A stretch of DNA of 24,092 nt from CAG-307 sp964524125 (GTDB taxonomy: Bacteria > Bacillota_I > Bacilli_A > Acholeplasmatales > Anaeroplasmataceae). Shown piece by piece: positions 15,654 to 23,865 of this stretch. Position numbers and translations under genes: made by a program. How positions within the stretch are numbered: position 1 is the first letter of the stretch; each line of letters opens with the position of its first letter. The stretch lies in NCBI GenBank assembly GCA_964524125.1, contig CAZGBY010000027.1, positions 1 to 24,092 on the forward strand. Direction: 5' to 3'. The notes beneath the pieces are model-generated. The model searched no databases and was not told where the DNA came from. It worked only from the letters and a program-made list of their open reading frames with translations.

Positions 15654-17156
15654 AAATATTTTTAATAAATTCTTTATAATTTTTAATACAAAAGGCATCT
15701 TAGAATTATTTAAATCCATTTTTATACTACTATTGCTAATAATATCTAAAAAATCTTCTTTCATATCAAATATAGTATTTTGTTTATAAATCCACATACC
15801 GCATTCATAATGATGAATAAAGCTTCTATAATCCAAATTTACTGTACCCATAGTCGCATATATATCGTCTGAAATAAACATTTTAGTATGAATAAATCCC
15901 TCTTTATATTCATAAATTTCACAACCAGCTTCAAGTAAAGGTTTATAATTAGACCTTGTAAGTAAAAACATTGATTTCTTATCTGGTATATGTGGTGTAA
16001 TAATTTTAACATCCACACCTCTTTTTTTTGCCAAAATTAAAGCTTCTATTAAAGAATAATCACATATTAAATATGGTGTAGTAATATATAAATATTTCTT
16101 AGCTTGACTTATAATATTTAAATAAACACCAACAGATACATTTTCTTTAAATATAGGTTTAGGACCAGAACTATAAGCTTGAAGATACCCTTCAGTTTCA
16201 AATTCGTCATGACTTTGTACAATAAAATTATCTACATTAAGTTTATTACGCGTCATTACACTATAATTTTGTAAGAACAATGCTACAAAAGAATCAACTA
16301 TACGACCTTTAACTATAACTGCTCCATCTTTCCATTTGCCAAATAATGTTTTTTCATTTATATATTCATCTGCAATATTTACTCCACCCGTAAACGCAAC
16401 TTTCCCATCAATTACAGTAATCTTTCTATGATCTCTATGATTATGTATAGCACTTACAATTGGAATAAATTTATTAAATGGTATAGCATTTATACCTTCT
16501 TTTCTTAATTTTTTATAATAATTTCCAGGTATTTTAGATGCACATCCAATATCATCATACATTAAATATACATCAACACCTTCATTTACTTTTTGTATAA
16601 GTATTTCGTGGATTTCTCTCCACATTTTCCCTTCATCAATAATAAAATATTCAAAGAATATATATTTTTTAGCTTTTATTAATTCTTCTTTTAAAACACT
16701 AAAAAACTCTTCCCCAGTTTTTAAATATTTAGAATATGATTTTTGATTTATATTAAACTGACAAGTATTATAAATATAATCACTTTGTCCCTTAGCATCT
16801 AGATTTTCAAGTTCTATTTTATCAAATGATAAAGCAGAATTTGTAATATCATAAACATCTGCAAATTTAGAAGAAACTTTTTTAGATAGTCTACTTCTTG
16901 CAAAAGTAAAATATAATGTAATACCAATTAGTGGTACTAATACTACAAGTAATATCCAAGGGATTTTATATGATGAAGGTTCGTCTATGTTTATTATTTC
17001 TAAAGCTACAATAACACCTAGGACGTTAAATAAAATAGAAACCCATGCAAAATTAGTTTCTAAAGTATATAAAAGATAAATATATCCTACAAGTTGAACT
17101 AATATTGCAAGGGCGATAATTAATAATCGTGAGAAAATTAATTTTAAAAATCTCAT
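15639..17156 (-). CDS. cls: Cardiolipin synthase (phospholipase D family)
   Basis: The enzyme condenses two phosphatidylglycerol molecules into cardiolipin at the membrane. The 505-residue protein begins with two membrane helices (about 8-30 and 37-55) and a third around 65-85 (PWILLVVLVPLIGITLYF). Two HKD motifs follow: HRKITVIDGKVAFTGG in the first PLD domain and HTKMFISDDIYATMGT in the second. Length and layout are typical of bacterial ClsA-type synthases. The ATG is 2 bp after the DUF2188 gene and its weak ribosome site lies in that gene's end, so it belongs to the NAD-salvage transcription unit, although the functional link is not obvious. Confidence 0.95.
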   Translation of the reverse strand: MRFLKLIFSRLLIIALAILVQLVGYIYLLYTLETNFAWVSILFNVLGVIVALEIINIDEPSSYKIPWILLVVLVPLIGITLYFTFARSRLSKKVSSKFADVYDITNSALSFDKIELENLDAKGQSDYIYNTCQFNINQKSYSKYLKTGEEFFSVLKEELIKAKKYIFFEYFIIDEGKMWREIHEILIQKVNEGVDVYLMYDDIGCASKIPGNYYKKLRKEGINAIPFNKFIPIVSAIHNHRDHRKITVIDGKVAFTGGVNIADEYINEKTLFGKWKDGAVIVKGRIVDSFVALFLQNYSVMTRNKLNVDNFIVQSHDEFETEGYLQAYSSGPKPIFKENVSVGVYLNIISQAKKYLYITTPYLICDYSLIEALILAKKRGVDVKIITPHIPDKKSMFLLTRSNYKPLLEAGCEIYEYKEGFIHTKMFISDDIYATMGTVNLDYRSFIHHYECGMWIYKQNTIFDMKEDFLDIISNSSIKMDLNNSKMPFVLKIIKNLLKIFAPLF

Positions 17157-17158
17157 AA

Positions 17159-17359
17159 TTAATATTTTCTCATTTTACCATCTAGGCCATGTAACATAAC
17201 ATACGAACCATCATTTTTGTTTTTTGCCAATTTTAAAGCATATTCTAAAGCTTCTTTTTGTGTATCAAATAATTTAATAACTTTATCTGATCCTTGGTGA
17301 AAAACTTTCCACTCTCTTCCATCATTTTCTCTTTTTGTTACGTGATAAACTGTTGACAT
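17159..17359 (-). CDS. DUF2188 domain protein
   Basis: A 66-residue protein of the DUF2188 family of unknown function. It shows the family pattern: HVTKRENDGREWKVFHQGS, then a helix DTQKEALEYALKLAKN, and the ending GSYVMLHGLDGKMRKY. It is predicted cytosolic. I choose the ATG at 17357-17359, preceded by GAGG at a good distance; a longer frame upstream begins with an atypical segment and no ribosome site. A possible -10 (TATAAT, 17385-17390) without a convincing -35 lies upstream, so a weak internal promoter is possible between pncB and this gene. Confidence 0.88.
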   Translation of the reverse strand: MSTVYHVTKRENDGREWKVFHQGSDKVIKLFDTQKEALEYALKLAKNKNDGSYVMLHGLDGKMRKY

Positions 17360-17407
17360 AATAATACCTCGATTCTTTAAATAAATTATAATACTTTTTA
17401 ACAAAAA

Positions 17408-18850
17408 TTAAATATTTTTATTTTGACTTAATAAATTATTTTTTAATTCATAATATTTTTCTGTCATATCTAAATAATGAATATGTGGATTTTCAACACG
17501 TTGTTCTTCTTTCCATACCTCATTTTCAAGTTGATATGCTACATATTTTTGAATTTCATCTAAAGTAGGAACTTTGTATACTTGTTTTCCATCTATAAAT
17601 ATAGGTATTAATAATTCTTTTAATTTAACATTATTAAATTCATAACGTTTCCAAGGCTTTTTAGGATCTACAACTTTTAAATTTGAAGGAATAACTTCAT
17701 CATAAGATGATATTAAATCTGCAATAGATGAGCCTTCTTCATCATAGATTCTATATAACCTTTTAAGTCCGGGATTTGTAATTTTTTCTTCATTTTCGCT
17801 TATTTTAATTTTTGGTATGAATTCATTATTTTCTTCTTTTGCACATAATTTATAAACAGCTCCAAATACAGGTTCTGCACGAGAAGTAATTAGTCTTTCA
17901 CCAACACCAAATAAATCTATTTTAGCATCTTGATCAAGTAGTGAGTTAATAATTCTTTCATCAAGTGAATTAGACGCAACTATTTTACAATCAGTAAGGC
18001 CAGCTTCATCTAACATTTGACGGCACTTTTTTGATAAATAAGCTAAATCTCCACTATCAAGTCGAATACCTTTTAATCTATAACCTTTTGGTTCTAATAC
18101 TTCTTTTGCGACTTTTATAGCGTTAGGTACACCTTGACGAAGCACATCATATGTATCTACTAGTAATGTAGTGTTTTCAGGATAAGTTAAAGCATATTGT
18201 TTAAAAGCTTCATATTCAGAGTCATAAAACATTACAAACGAGTGAGCCATTGTACCACTAACGGGGATATTAAACATTTTACCTGCAAGAACTGTTGCAG
18301 TTGATGAAGCACCTCCTATATATGCAGCACGAGCTCCATATATAGCCGCATCCATATTATGAGCACGGCGCGCTCCAAAATCAGATACTAAACGACCTTT
18401 AGCAGCTCTTACAATACGACGTGCTTTAGTTGCGATTAAAGATTGATGATTTACTTCAAGTAAAATAGCAGTTTCAATTATTTGAGCATCAATTAAAGGT
18501 GCAATAACAGTAATAATTGGTTCATTAGGATACATTATAGTACCCTCTTTCATTGCATAAATATCTCCTTTAAATTTAAAATCTTTTAAATATGAAAGAA
18601 AATCTTCATCAAACAAATTCAAATTTCTTAAATAAGTAATGTCATCTTCTTCAAAATGAAGATTGTTTATATATTCAATAATTTGTTCAAGTCCTGCAAA
18701 TATTGCATATCCAGCACCTTCTGGATTTTTTCTATAAAATACATCAAACGCAACTTTCTTTGTAATATCATGACTTTTAAAATAGCCATAAGACATTGTT
18801 AGTTCATATAAATCCATTACCATTGATAGGTTTCTTTTATCAGATTGCAT
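17408..18850 (-). CDS. pncB: Nicotinate phosphoribosyltransferase
   Basis: PncB converts nicotinate and PRPP to nicotinate mononucleotide in NAD salvage. The 480-residue protein has the N-terminal DLYELTMSYGYF, then FDVFYRKNPEGAGYAIFAGLEQ, the PRPP/nicotinate-binding segment SDFGARRAHNMDAA, IGGASSTATVLAGK, the catalytic-region GTMAHSFVMFY, and LDSGDLAYLS and GVGERL typical of the family. Its ATG shares one base with the pncA stop (TAATG), so the two salvage enzymes are translationally coupled. It uses the product of the upstream nicotinamidase. Confidence 0.96.
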   Translation of the reverse strand: MQSDKRNLSMVMDLYELTMSYGYFKSHDITKKVAFDVFYRKNPEGAGYAIFAGLEQIIEYINNLHFEEDDITYLRNLNLFDEDFLSYLKDFKFKGDIYAMKEGTIMYPNEPIITVIAPLIDAQIIETAILLEVNHQSLIATKARRIVRAAKGRLVSDFGARRAHNMDAAIYGARAAYIGGASSTATVLAGKMFNIPVSGTMAHSFVMFYDSEYEAFKQYALTYPENTTLLVDTYDVLRQGVPNAIKVAKEVLEPKGYRLKGIRLDSGDLAYLSKKCRQMLDEAGLTDCKIVASNSLDERIINSLLDQDAKIDLFGVGERLITSRAEPVFGAVYKLCAKEENNEFIPKIKISENEEKITNPGLKRLYRIYDEEGSSIADLISSYDEVIPSNLKVVDPKKPWKRYEFNNVKLKELLIPIFIDGKQVYKVPTLDEIQKYVAYQLENEVWKEEQRVENPHIHYLDMTEKYYELKNNLLSQNKNI

Positions 18851-19362
18851 TATCTCACCTCTATTTGTAACATTTTCATAGCTTCAAGAGCATTTTCATG
18901 AGATTTAGGAGTCACACCAGCACAAAGTGATGAATGTACTATAATGGGAACTTCAGTTAAATGTGATTTAATCATTATAGCATTTGCGATTACACATATA
19001 TCGGTACATACTCCTACAAGTTCTATTTGTGATATTTTTTCTTTAGAATTTAAAAACTCTAAGTAACAAGCAAGATCAATACTTCCAAATGTAGGTTTAT
19101 TAATAATTTTATTATCTTTTGGATTAAGTTCAGGTATTAAATTATGACCTTCAGTTCCTAAGATACAATGCTTAACCGGTAACTTTTTACCTTCTTGAGT
19201 TTCTAGATAATTTTCATGATGCGTATCTTTAGTATAAATAATTTCACCATCAAAATTATCTACATATTTTACTAAATTAGGTACTATCTTTTGTGCCTCT
19301 TCATTTTTAAGCGAACCATATACAAAATCATATTGCATATCAACTACAACTAATACTTTCAT
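18850..19362 (-). CDS. pncA: Nicotinamidase
   Basis: PncA hydrolyses nicotinamide to nicotinate. The 170-residue isochorismatase-fold protein has the catalytic triad Asp8 (VVDMQYDF), Lys89 (INKPTFGS) and Cys123 (GVCTDICV). The metal ligands are Asp46 and His48 (TKDTHHENY) and His65 (VKHCILGT). It is slightly short but complete for the family. The gene overlaps nrtR by 4 bp (ATGA) upstream and pncB by 1 bp downstream, so the regulator and both enzymes form one coupled unit. Confidence 0.95.
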   Translation of the reverse strand: MKVLVVVDMQYDFVYGSLKNEEAQKIVPNLVKYVDNFDGEIIYTKDTHHENYLETQEGKKLPVKHCILGTEGHNLIPELNPKDNKIINKPTFGSIDLACYLEFLNSKEKISQIELVGVCTDICVIANAIMIKSHLTEVPIIVHSSLCAGVTPKSHENALEAMKMLQIEVR

Positions 19363-20033
19363 ATTTTTCTCCTATAATAATAACTTGGTCTTCCTTTTTT
19401 TTGAATATTTAAGATATCTAAGCGTTCAACTTTAGAAGCTATATCTCTTCTAAAGTTTGAAGTATGTAATTTATATCCTAAGATTAATTCATAGGCAGTT
19501 TGAAGTTCATTTAATGTAAACTCATTTTCAATTAAAGAAAATGCTATATCTGTATAGAATATTTTATTTTGCATACGATTAATTGCATACGTAATCATCT
19601 TTAAATGGTCAAATGCTAGTTCACTATTTATTACTTTATCTTCTAGAATTACTTCTATTTGTTCATCTTTAGTAACCTTAACTTCTACCCATCTTGATGA
19701 TTCATTAATATCTTGTTTAGAGATAGAACTATATGGACATAGTGCTAAATAAGATACAGAAAGTACTCTCATACGAGGGTCTCTATCAATATCACCAAAT
19801 GTATATAATTGTTCTAAATAAAGATTATTTAAATTAGTATTTTCGCTTAATGTTCTTTTAGCATTATCAAGTAACGATTCATCTAATCTTAAAAAACCAC
19901 CTGGAATATAATAATAATCTTTAAATGGTTCTTTTGTTCTTTTGTTTAATAGTAAATATAATTTTGAGTCTTTAACAGTAAATACTAAAGGGTCTACTGT
20001 AACTCCTGGTAATTGTCTGTTTGTAAAATCCAT
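19359..20033 (-). CDS. nrtR: Nudix-related transcriptional regulator of NAD metabolism (NrtR type)
   Basis: The 224-residue protein has an N-terminal Nudix fold (about 8-145) and a C-terminal winged helix (about 150-224, with the basic tail KKGRPSYYYRRKI). The Nudix box is degenerate: G46-x5-E52-x7-R60 is kept, but the next catalytic Glu is Thr61, the EE pair is E64-N65 and the Gly is Asn67. It should therefore bind an ADP-ribose-type ligand rather than hydrolyse it, as known for NrtR repressors. It heads nrtR-pncA-pncB and very probably represses its own operon through the dyad upstream, with an NAD-related metabolite releasing it. Confidence 0.88.
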   Translation of the reverse strand: MDFTNRQLPGVTVDPLVFTVKDSKLYLLLNKRTKEPFKDYYYIPGGFLRLDESLLDNAKRTLSENTNLNNLYLEQLYTFGDIDRDPRMRVLSVSYLALCPYSSISKQDINESSRWVEVKVTKDEQIEVILEDKVINSELAFDHLKMITYAINRMQNKIFYTDIAFSLIENEFTLNELQTAYELILGYKLHTSNFRRDIASKVERLDILNIQKKGRPSYYYRRKI

Positions 20034-20051
20034 AACTTTTTCACTCCTTAT

Positions 20052-20083
20052 CTTATTATACTCACATTGAGAAAATAAGTAAA
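20052..20083 (-). promoter_or_regulatory. nrtR promoter with embedded candidate NrtR operator
   Basis: On the minus strand TTTACT (20078-20083), 17 bp and TATAAT (20055-20060) form the promoter. An imperfect dyad spans 20052-20079: CTTATT-TTCTCA, then ATG, then TGAGTATAATAAG. The arms match apart from a one-base indel and nearby mismatch, and the dyad fills the space between -35 and -10. A repressor bound there would block RNA polymerase. The leader to the GGAG site is very short. Confidence 0.55.
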
Positions 20084-20224
20084 TTATAAAAATTAAAAAA
20101 TTAAGATTTTTTTATTAATGTATTAAAATTAAACATTAATTATTATAAATAATATCATTGAAAATAATATATTTAGAAATAAAAAGAATTCTTTAAATAA
20201 GCATTAATAAAATTTTAAAATAAT

Positions 20225-21430
20225 TTATATAGCAAAAACAGAAAGTGTTTTTTCTTCTTGATCTATTGATATATAAGATTCTAGCATTACCTCCCTTGTA
20301 TGACCTTGTATCTTAGCTGTAACTTCAAATGGTAAACCTAAAACTTTATATAAATATTTAGTATTTGTTCTTCTAAAACTATGATTACTAATATCCTGTG
20401 GAAAAGTTTCTGGTAATAATCCTTTAGATTTTGCTAAACCAATATATTTTTGTAAAACTCTAGGAAAACTGTTTCTTCTTGGAGTTTTGCCATTACCTTC
20501 AAAATCAAAAATATATTGATTATCATCATATTTTGCCATAAATTTCATAAATCCATTATAAACTTCTTTAGTTAATGGTACAATTCTTTCACCATTATCT
20601 GCGTTATCGGAATTTTTAACTGGCACAATATTTCCCTCATCATCCATTTGATGTTTAATTTCACATATATAACAAGATTGAGACCCAAAGAATCCCAAAT
20701 GGAAATCAGATTTTTTCAAAGCTCTAGCTTCGCCATATCTAACACCTGTATATAACAATACCTTACATACAAACGCTACTTTATTATTATCCCAAGTTTT
20801 TCCTTTTGTTAGATTTTTTAAATCTTCATTTTCTAATACATTAATTAACTCAATTGTTTGTTTATATGATAAAGTTTTTTGATTTATTTTATTATCATTA
20901 CGACGTGGTTTTTTTATACCTTCATACCATGATGATGGTATTAATGAACAATATTTATTTTCAGTCGCATATTTTAACATCGATCTCATAAGTGAAACAC
21001 ATTTAAATCGAAGACCAGATTTACTTATAGTTGTAGAAGTCGTATTTGTAAAATGATTTCTTCTAATTCGTGTTGAATATTCTGGTATTGAATTAATCCA
21101 AATTCTAAGTTTATTAACATTTATAGTATTCAATTTTTCTTCTTTTATCAAGTCAAAATGTAAACGGAATAATATTTCGTAACCTTTAAGTGTTGATGGT
21201 TTAACAAATTTAATAGTTTTATATTCTTCATATAGATTTTCAATAGTATACTGATTTTTATAACAATCAAGGCCGGCTTCTTTACATCTTTTAATTTCTT
21301 GTTCTACCATCTTAGCAACATGTATAGCTTGTGTTTTCGTTTTAAATGATTTATATACCCTCTTACCATTAAAACTCTTTCTAAAATACCATCTTTTTCT
21401 CTCTTCACTGTAATGTATTACTGTTTTCAA
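20225..21430 (-). CDS. Tyrosine recombinase / integrase
   Basis: The 401-residue protein has the layout of phage and ICE integrases: an N-terminal arm-type DNA-binding domain (about 1-55, RKRWYFRKSFNGKRVYKSF), a core-binding SAM-like domain (about 65-165), and a C-terminal catalytic domain. Catalytic residues are all present: Arg231 (TGVRYGEA), a probable Lys272, His350 and Arg353 (HSFRR), His377 (GHTRE) and nucleophile Tyr386. It appears active. The start is TTG at 21428-21430 with AAGGAG upstream; there is no in-frame ATG or GTG nearby. No excisionase, relaxase or phage structural gene is present, so it is a solitary integrase or the edge of a largely lost element. The attachment site is not identified. 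Confidence 0.92.
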   Translation of the reverse strand: MKTVIHYSEERKRWYFRKSFNGKRVYKSFKTKTQAIHVAKMVEQEIKRCKEAGLDCYKNQYTIENLYEEYKTIKFVKPSTLKGYEILFRLHFDLIKEEKLNTINVNKLRIWINSIPEYSTRIRRNHFTNTTSTTISKSGLRFKCVSLMRSMLKYATENKYCSLIPSSWYEGIKKPRRNDNKINQKTLSYKQTIELINVLENEDLKNLTKGKTWDNNKVAFVCKVLLYTGVRYGEARALKKSDFHLGFFGSQSCYICEIKHQMDDEGNIVPVKNSDNADNGERIVPLTKEVYNGFMKFMAKYDDNQYIFDFEGNGKTPRRNSFPRVLQKYIGLAKSKGLLPETFPQDISNHSFRRTNTKYLYKVLGLPFEVTAKIQGHTREVMLESYISIDQEEKTLSVFAI

Positions 21431-21916
21431 TATACACTCACTCCTTATTTATAATAATAGGGAAACAATTAAACAAATAAATAATCATATTTTCTTAAAC
21501 TCATTGCTTGCTTAAATTCTTATAAAAATTTATTAATGTTTAGAATAGAATTAATGGTAATGTAAATTTATAAAAATATATAAAATTATTTAAATTACTT
21601 AATAATTATCATTTAAGCACCTCATTTAGAAGATAATATGAAATATTTATTAACCTAATTAAGAATTATCCCTGTTTTATATAATATAAACTATAATTAA
21701 ATTTATCAATATTATATTTTTTACCAATAAACAAAAATCTTAATACATCACGTATTAAGACATCGTCATTTTTTTAATGTTTACTTTGATTAAATCATCA
21801 GTTCTATTTTTCGATGACAATTATTATAATAATAAGATCATCAGCACCAATATTAATAATAATTTATTCAAATTTTATAATATCAAGTTTAACAATATAT
21901 TATTTTAATTTAAAAA
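21431..21916. other. Extremely AT-rich stretch beside the integrase
   Basis: About 490 bp with no gene I can support. It contains the hairpin at 21731-21760, a 35-codon open frame without a start on the minus strand (21666-21773, KNDDVLIRDVLRFLF...), an exact AT palindrome (ATTATTATAATAAT) flanked by GATGA/TCATC near 21812-21843, and ATCATCA at 21794 and again at 21837. It may hold integrase att sites or gene remnants, but nothing is decisive. Confidence 0.5.
21731..21760 (-). terminator. Probable terminator downstream of the HXXEE gene
   Basis: TCTTAATAC (21738-21746) and GTATTAAGA (21752-21760) form a 9-bp stem with a 5-base loop. On the minus strand TTTTTGTTTATT follows. The stem is AT-rich and lies about 160 bases past the stop of the membrane-protein gene. 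Confidence 0.45.
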
Positions 21917-22636
21917 TCATTTATTAATTGTATAATTATAATCGCCATAATTAAAATTATTATCTTTTTCAAATTCTTCTGCAAATTGCTCATAGTATCC
22001 TCTGTTTGTAAATGCATACGGGCTGTTTTCACTACCTAAAATCATTTCTGGCAAGTTGATTAATAAAAAACAAAATCCAAACATTGCTATAACAGCCATA
22101 AACCATTGTTTAATATTAGCTCTATTCTCTTTTTTAAATAAATAAATTCCAAGTCCTACTGTTATTGGTAAAAAGCCAAATAATGATGTTATAAGTCCTG
22201 GTGAATATAAAATTTGCATTCCGTATTTACCAAAAGTATTTAAAGAATTAATTCCAATCACAATATGAATTACTACTTCAAATGCTGAAAATAACATTAC
22301 TGCAATTCCAGCAGGCTTACGAAATTTCCAAAATTTTAAAACTATACAACCAAGTATTACTCCACCAAAATTTGTTATCATATCGGTCAATCTATTCATA
22401 GGATAAAGTGCAAGTTCATTAGAACCATGACTAAAATTTTATGAATAATGTAATCCTCCTGGCAATACCCACTCTTCTATAACATGTAAAACTAAAACTA
22501 TTATCGCAAGTGTACATAAAATATTTAGTTTGTCCCAAATCATTCTGTTTTTATAAAGTTTTACTAAAAGAAATACTCCAATTCCTAAAATCACATAAAT
22601 CCAAATTGATAACCAAGCATTAATTATTGTTTCCAT
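21917..22636 (-). pseudogene. HXXEE-domain membrane protein, interrupted by one in-frame TAA
   Basis: One continuous frame of 240 codons is broken only by TAA at 22439-22441. The first part (65 residues) has a helix about 10-26, then a second helix leading into HVIEEW, the HXXEE signature, and ends PGGLHYS. After the stop the same frame continues NFSHGSNELALYPMNRLTDM and three or four more hydrophobic helices (FGGVILGCIV, PAGIAVMLFSAFEVVIHIVIG, a segment near YSPGLITSLFGFLP, WFMAVIAMFGFCFLLI). The join reads smoothly, so this is a single gene with a nonsense change, and translation could restart at MNRLTD. HXXEE proteins are multi-pass membrane proteins of unknown function. It is divergent from a TetR gene and shares its promoter. 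Confidence 0.8.
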
Positions 22637-22670
22637 TTTGTTACTCTTTATTTAATTAATTTATGAAGAA

Positions 22671-22700
22671 ATTGTATCATATTCATTTTTATGATACAAT
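22671..22700. promoter_or_regulatory. Symmetric divergent promoter and probable TetR operator
   Basis: Perfect 11-bp inverted arms (ATTGTATCATA and TATGATACAAT) flank an 8-bp spacer. On the plus strand TTGTAT (22672-22677), 17 bp and TACAAT (22695-22700) form a promoter toward TetR. By symmetry, the minus strand reads the same TTGTAT-17-TACAAT (22694-22699 and 22671-22676) toward the HXXEE gene. The palindrome is a fitting binding site for the TetR dimer, which would shut off both promoters together. Confidence 0.75.
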
Positions 22701-22745
22701 AGTTCCACAAATTATAATTATTTTATGAAACAAGAGGAACTAAAT

Positions 22746-23306
22746 ATGTATCATATTTCTAAAGATGAAAGAGCAAAAAAATCAGCAATTAAAATAGGAA
22801 ACGGATTATTAAGATGTTTAAAAACAAAAGAGTTTTATCAAATAACAGTTACCGATATCCAAAAGACTTCTAATGTAGGTCGTGCTACATTTTATAGATT
22901 ATTTGATAATATTACCGATGTATTATCATATTTATGAGATAATATCTTTGAACAAGTTAGAAAAGAATATTCTTCAATTAATGTCATTAATTCGAAAGAA
23001 TCAATATTAAAATTTATTCAAGAATGGATGAATAATAAAGATTTATTAAAAGCTATTATTGATTGTAATCGTATTGATTTAATTTATAATTCACATATAA
23101 AATATATTGGTAATAATATAGAATTTTTCTTTTCAAGTAAAGTATTTTCTAAAGAACAATTAAATTACTTATTAACAATAATGACTTCTTGTTTATCAGC
23201 TTGTCTTACTGCTTGGGTAAAAAATGGAGGATATGAATCATCAAAACAATTATATGAAAGATTAAAAGATTGCTTTAAAACACTTTCAAACATTTATAAT
23301 TCATAA
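22746..23306 (+). pseudogene. TetR/AcrR-family regulator, interrupted by one in-frame TGA
   Basis: A 187-codon frame is broken only by TGA at 22935-22937. The first 63 codons hold the N-terminal DNA-binding domain with FYQITVTDIQKTSNVGRATFYRLFDN, the classic TetR helix-turn-helix. After the stop the same frame continues DNIFEQVRKEYSS and then a helical C-terminal ligand/dimer domain ending KDCFKTLSNIYNS. The ATG at 22746 follows AGAGGAAC; an earlier ATG (22725) lies upstream of that site. Since UGA is a normal stop in smpB and ruvB here, this is a nonsense mutation (from TGG, TGT or TGC, for example) rather than a code change. The DNA-binding half alone would lack dimerisation. Confidence 0.8.
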
Positions 23307-23358
23307 TGAAAAAATTATTGTAGTTGCTTATAATAATCATAAATTATATATTATTTAA

Positions 23359-23532
23359 TTATTCATTATTATTCTTTTTAGCAAAACATGGATAAATCGT
23401 TTTCTTGTTATTTCTATTAGTTTTAGCAAATCCAAAACTTGATAAAATATTAAGACACCTAAAACTATTACCTTTTTTAATATCAATATTATTACTTACT
23501 TTATCATCATATAAATGTAATAACAATAAGAA
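23359..23532 (-). other. 57-codon orphan reading frame without a start codon
   Basis: The frame runs from a TAA upstream to TAA at 23359-23361. It has protein-like composition: hydrophobic LLLL, then HLYDDKVSNNIDIKKGN, then SSFGFAKTNRNN and a basic, Asn-rich end. No family is recognised and no start codon or ribosome site is visible. It may be the tail of a decayed gene. Confidence 0.25.
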
Positions 23533-23548
23533 TTATGTTAAAGTGATT

Positions 23549-23728
23549 TCAAAACATAATCTGAATAACAACTACTAAAAAAAACGAAGATTTAAAATAT
23601 ACAATCATATTAAAGAAAATAAATATTAAAAAAGATATAATTGTACTTAGCTTATGTGATGAAAAAATAATAGTGATTGAGATTACACTAGATATAAAGG
23701 TCACAAGATATAATACAAAAAGTGTCAT
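23549..23728 (-). other. Possible small membrane ORF or fragment
   Basis: The frame runs from an ATG at 23726-23728 to TGA, 59 codons, and would encode two strongly hydrophobic helices around a short SSHK segment, with LVVVIQIMF at the end. It loosely resembles the N-terminal part of NuoJ/MnhB-like membrane subunits, but T-rich DNA gives hydrophobic peptides by chance and there is no ribosome site. It lies downstream of the Rpn terminator on the same strand. Confidence 0.2.
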
Positions 23729-23767
23729 TATATCGACATCATCAACTTAAAAAATATCAAAACACAA

Positions 23768-23789
23768 GAAAAAAAGCGTAAGATACGCT
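23768..23789 (-). terminator. Rho-independent terminator of the Rpn-family gene
   Basis: On the minus strand AGCGTA-TCT-TACGCT forms a 6-bp stem with a 3-base loop, followed by seven T. It is 76 bases after the Rpn-family stop codon. Confidence 0.7.
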
Positions 23790-23865
23790 AATATTAATTA
23801 TTTAGTTTTTTTAATGAAGGGTAAACTTTTTTAAGATATTATAATATAATTATTTCAAACATAAA

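Noticed and set aside
21448..21476. Promoter TTGTTT-17-TATAAA in front of the integrase
   Set aside because: The predicted start of transcription would fall within or past the AAGGAG ribosome site at 21441-21446, so it cannot give a translatable leader as drawn.
21666..21773. 35-codon minus-strand frame beside the integrase as a gene remnant
   Set aside because: It has no start, no recognised homology, and its best-conserved-looking part is the inverted repeat that works better as a terminator.
22935..22937. UGA inside the TetR gene as a sign that UGA codes for tryptophan (genetic code 4)
   Set aside because: smpB, ruvB and nrtR all end normally at TGA at the expected family length, so UGA is a stop here. 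The neighbouring HXXEE gene is broken by TAA, which code 4 would not explain.
23533..23750. 64-codon plus-strand frame with Lys/Ile-rich product
   Set aside because: It has no ATG start or ribosome site, and its composition is what the complement of the hydrophobic minus-strand frame would give.
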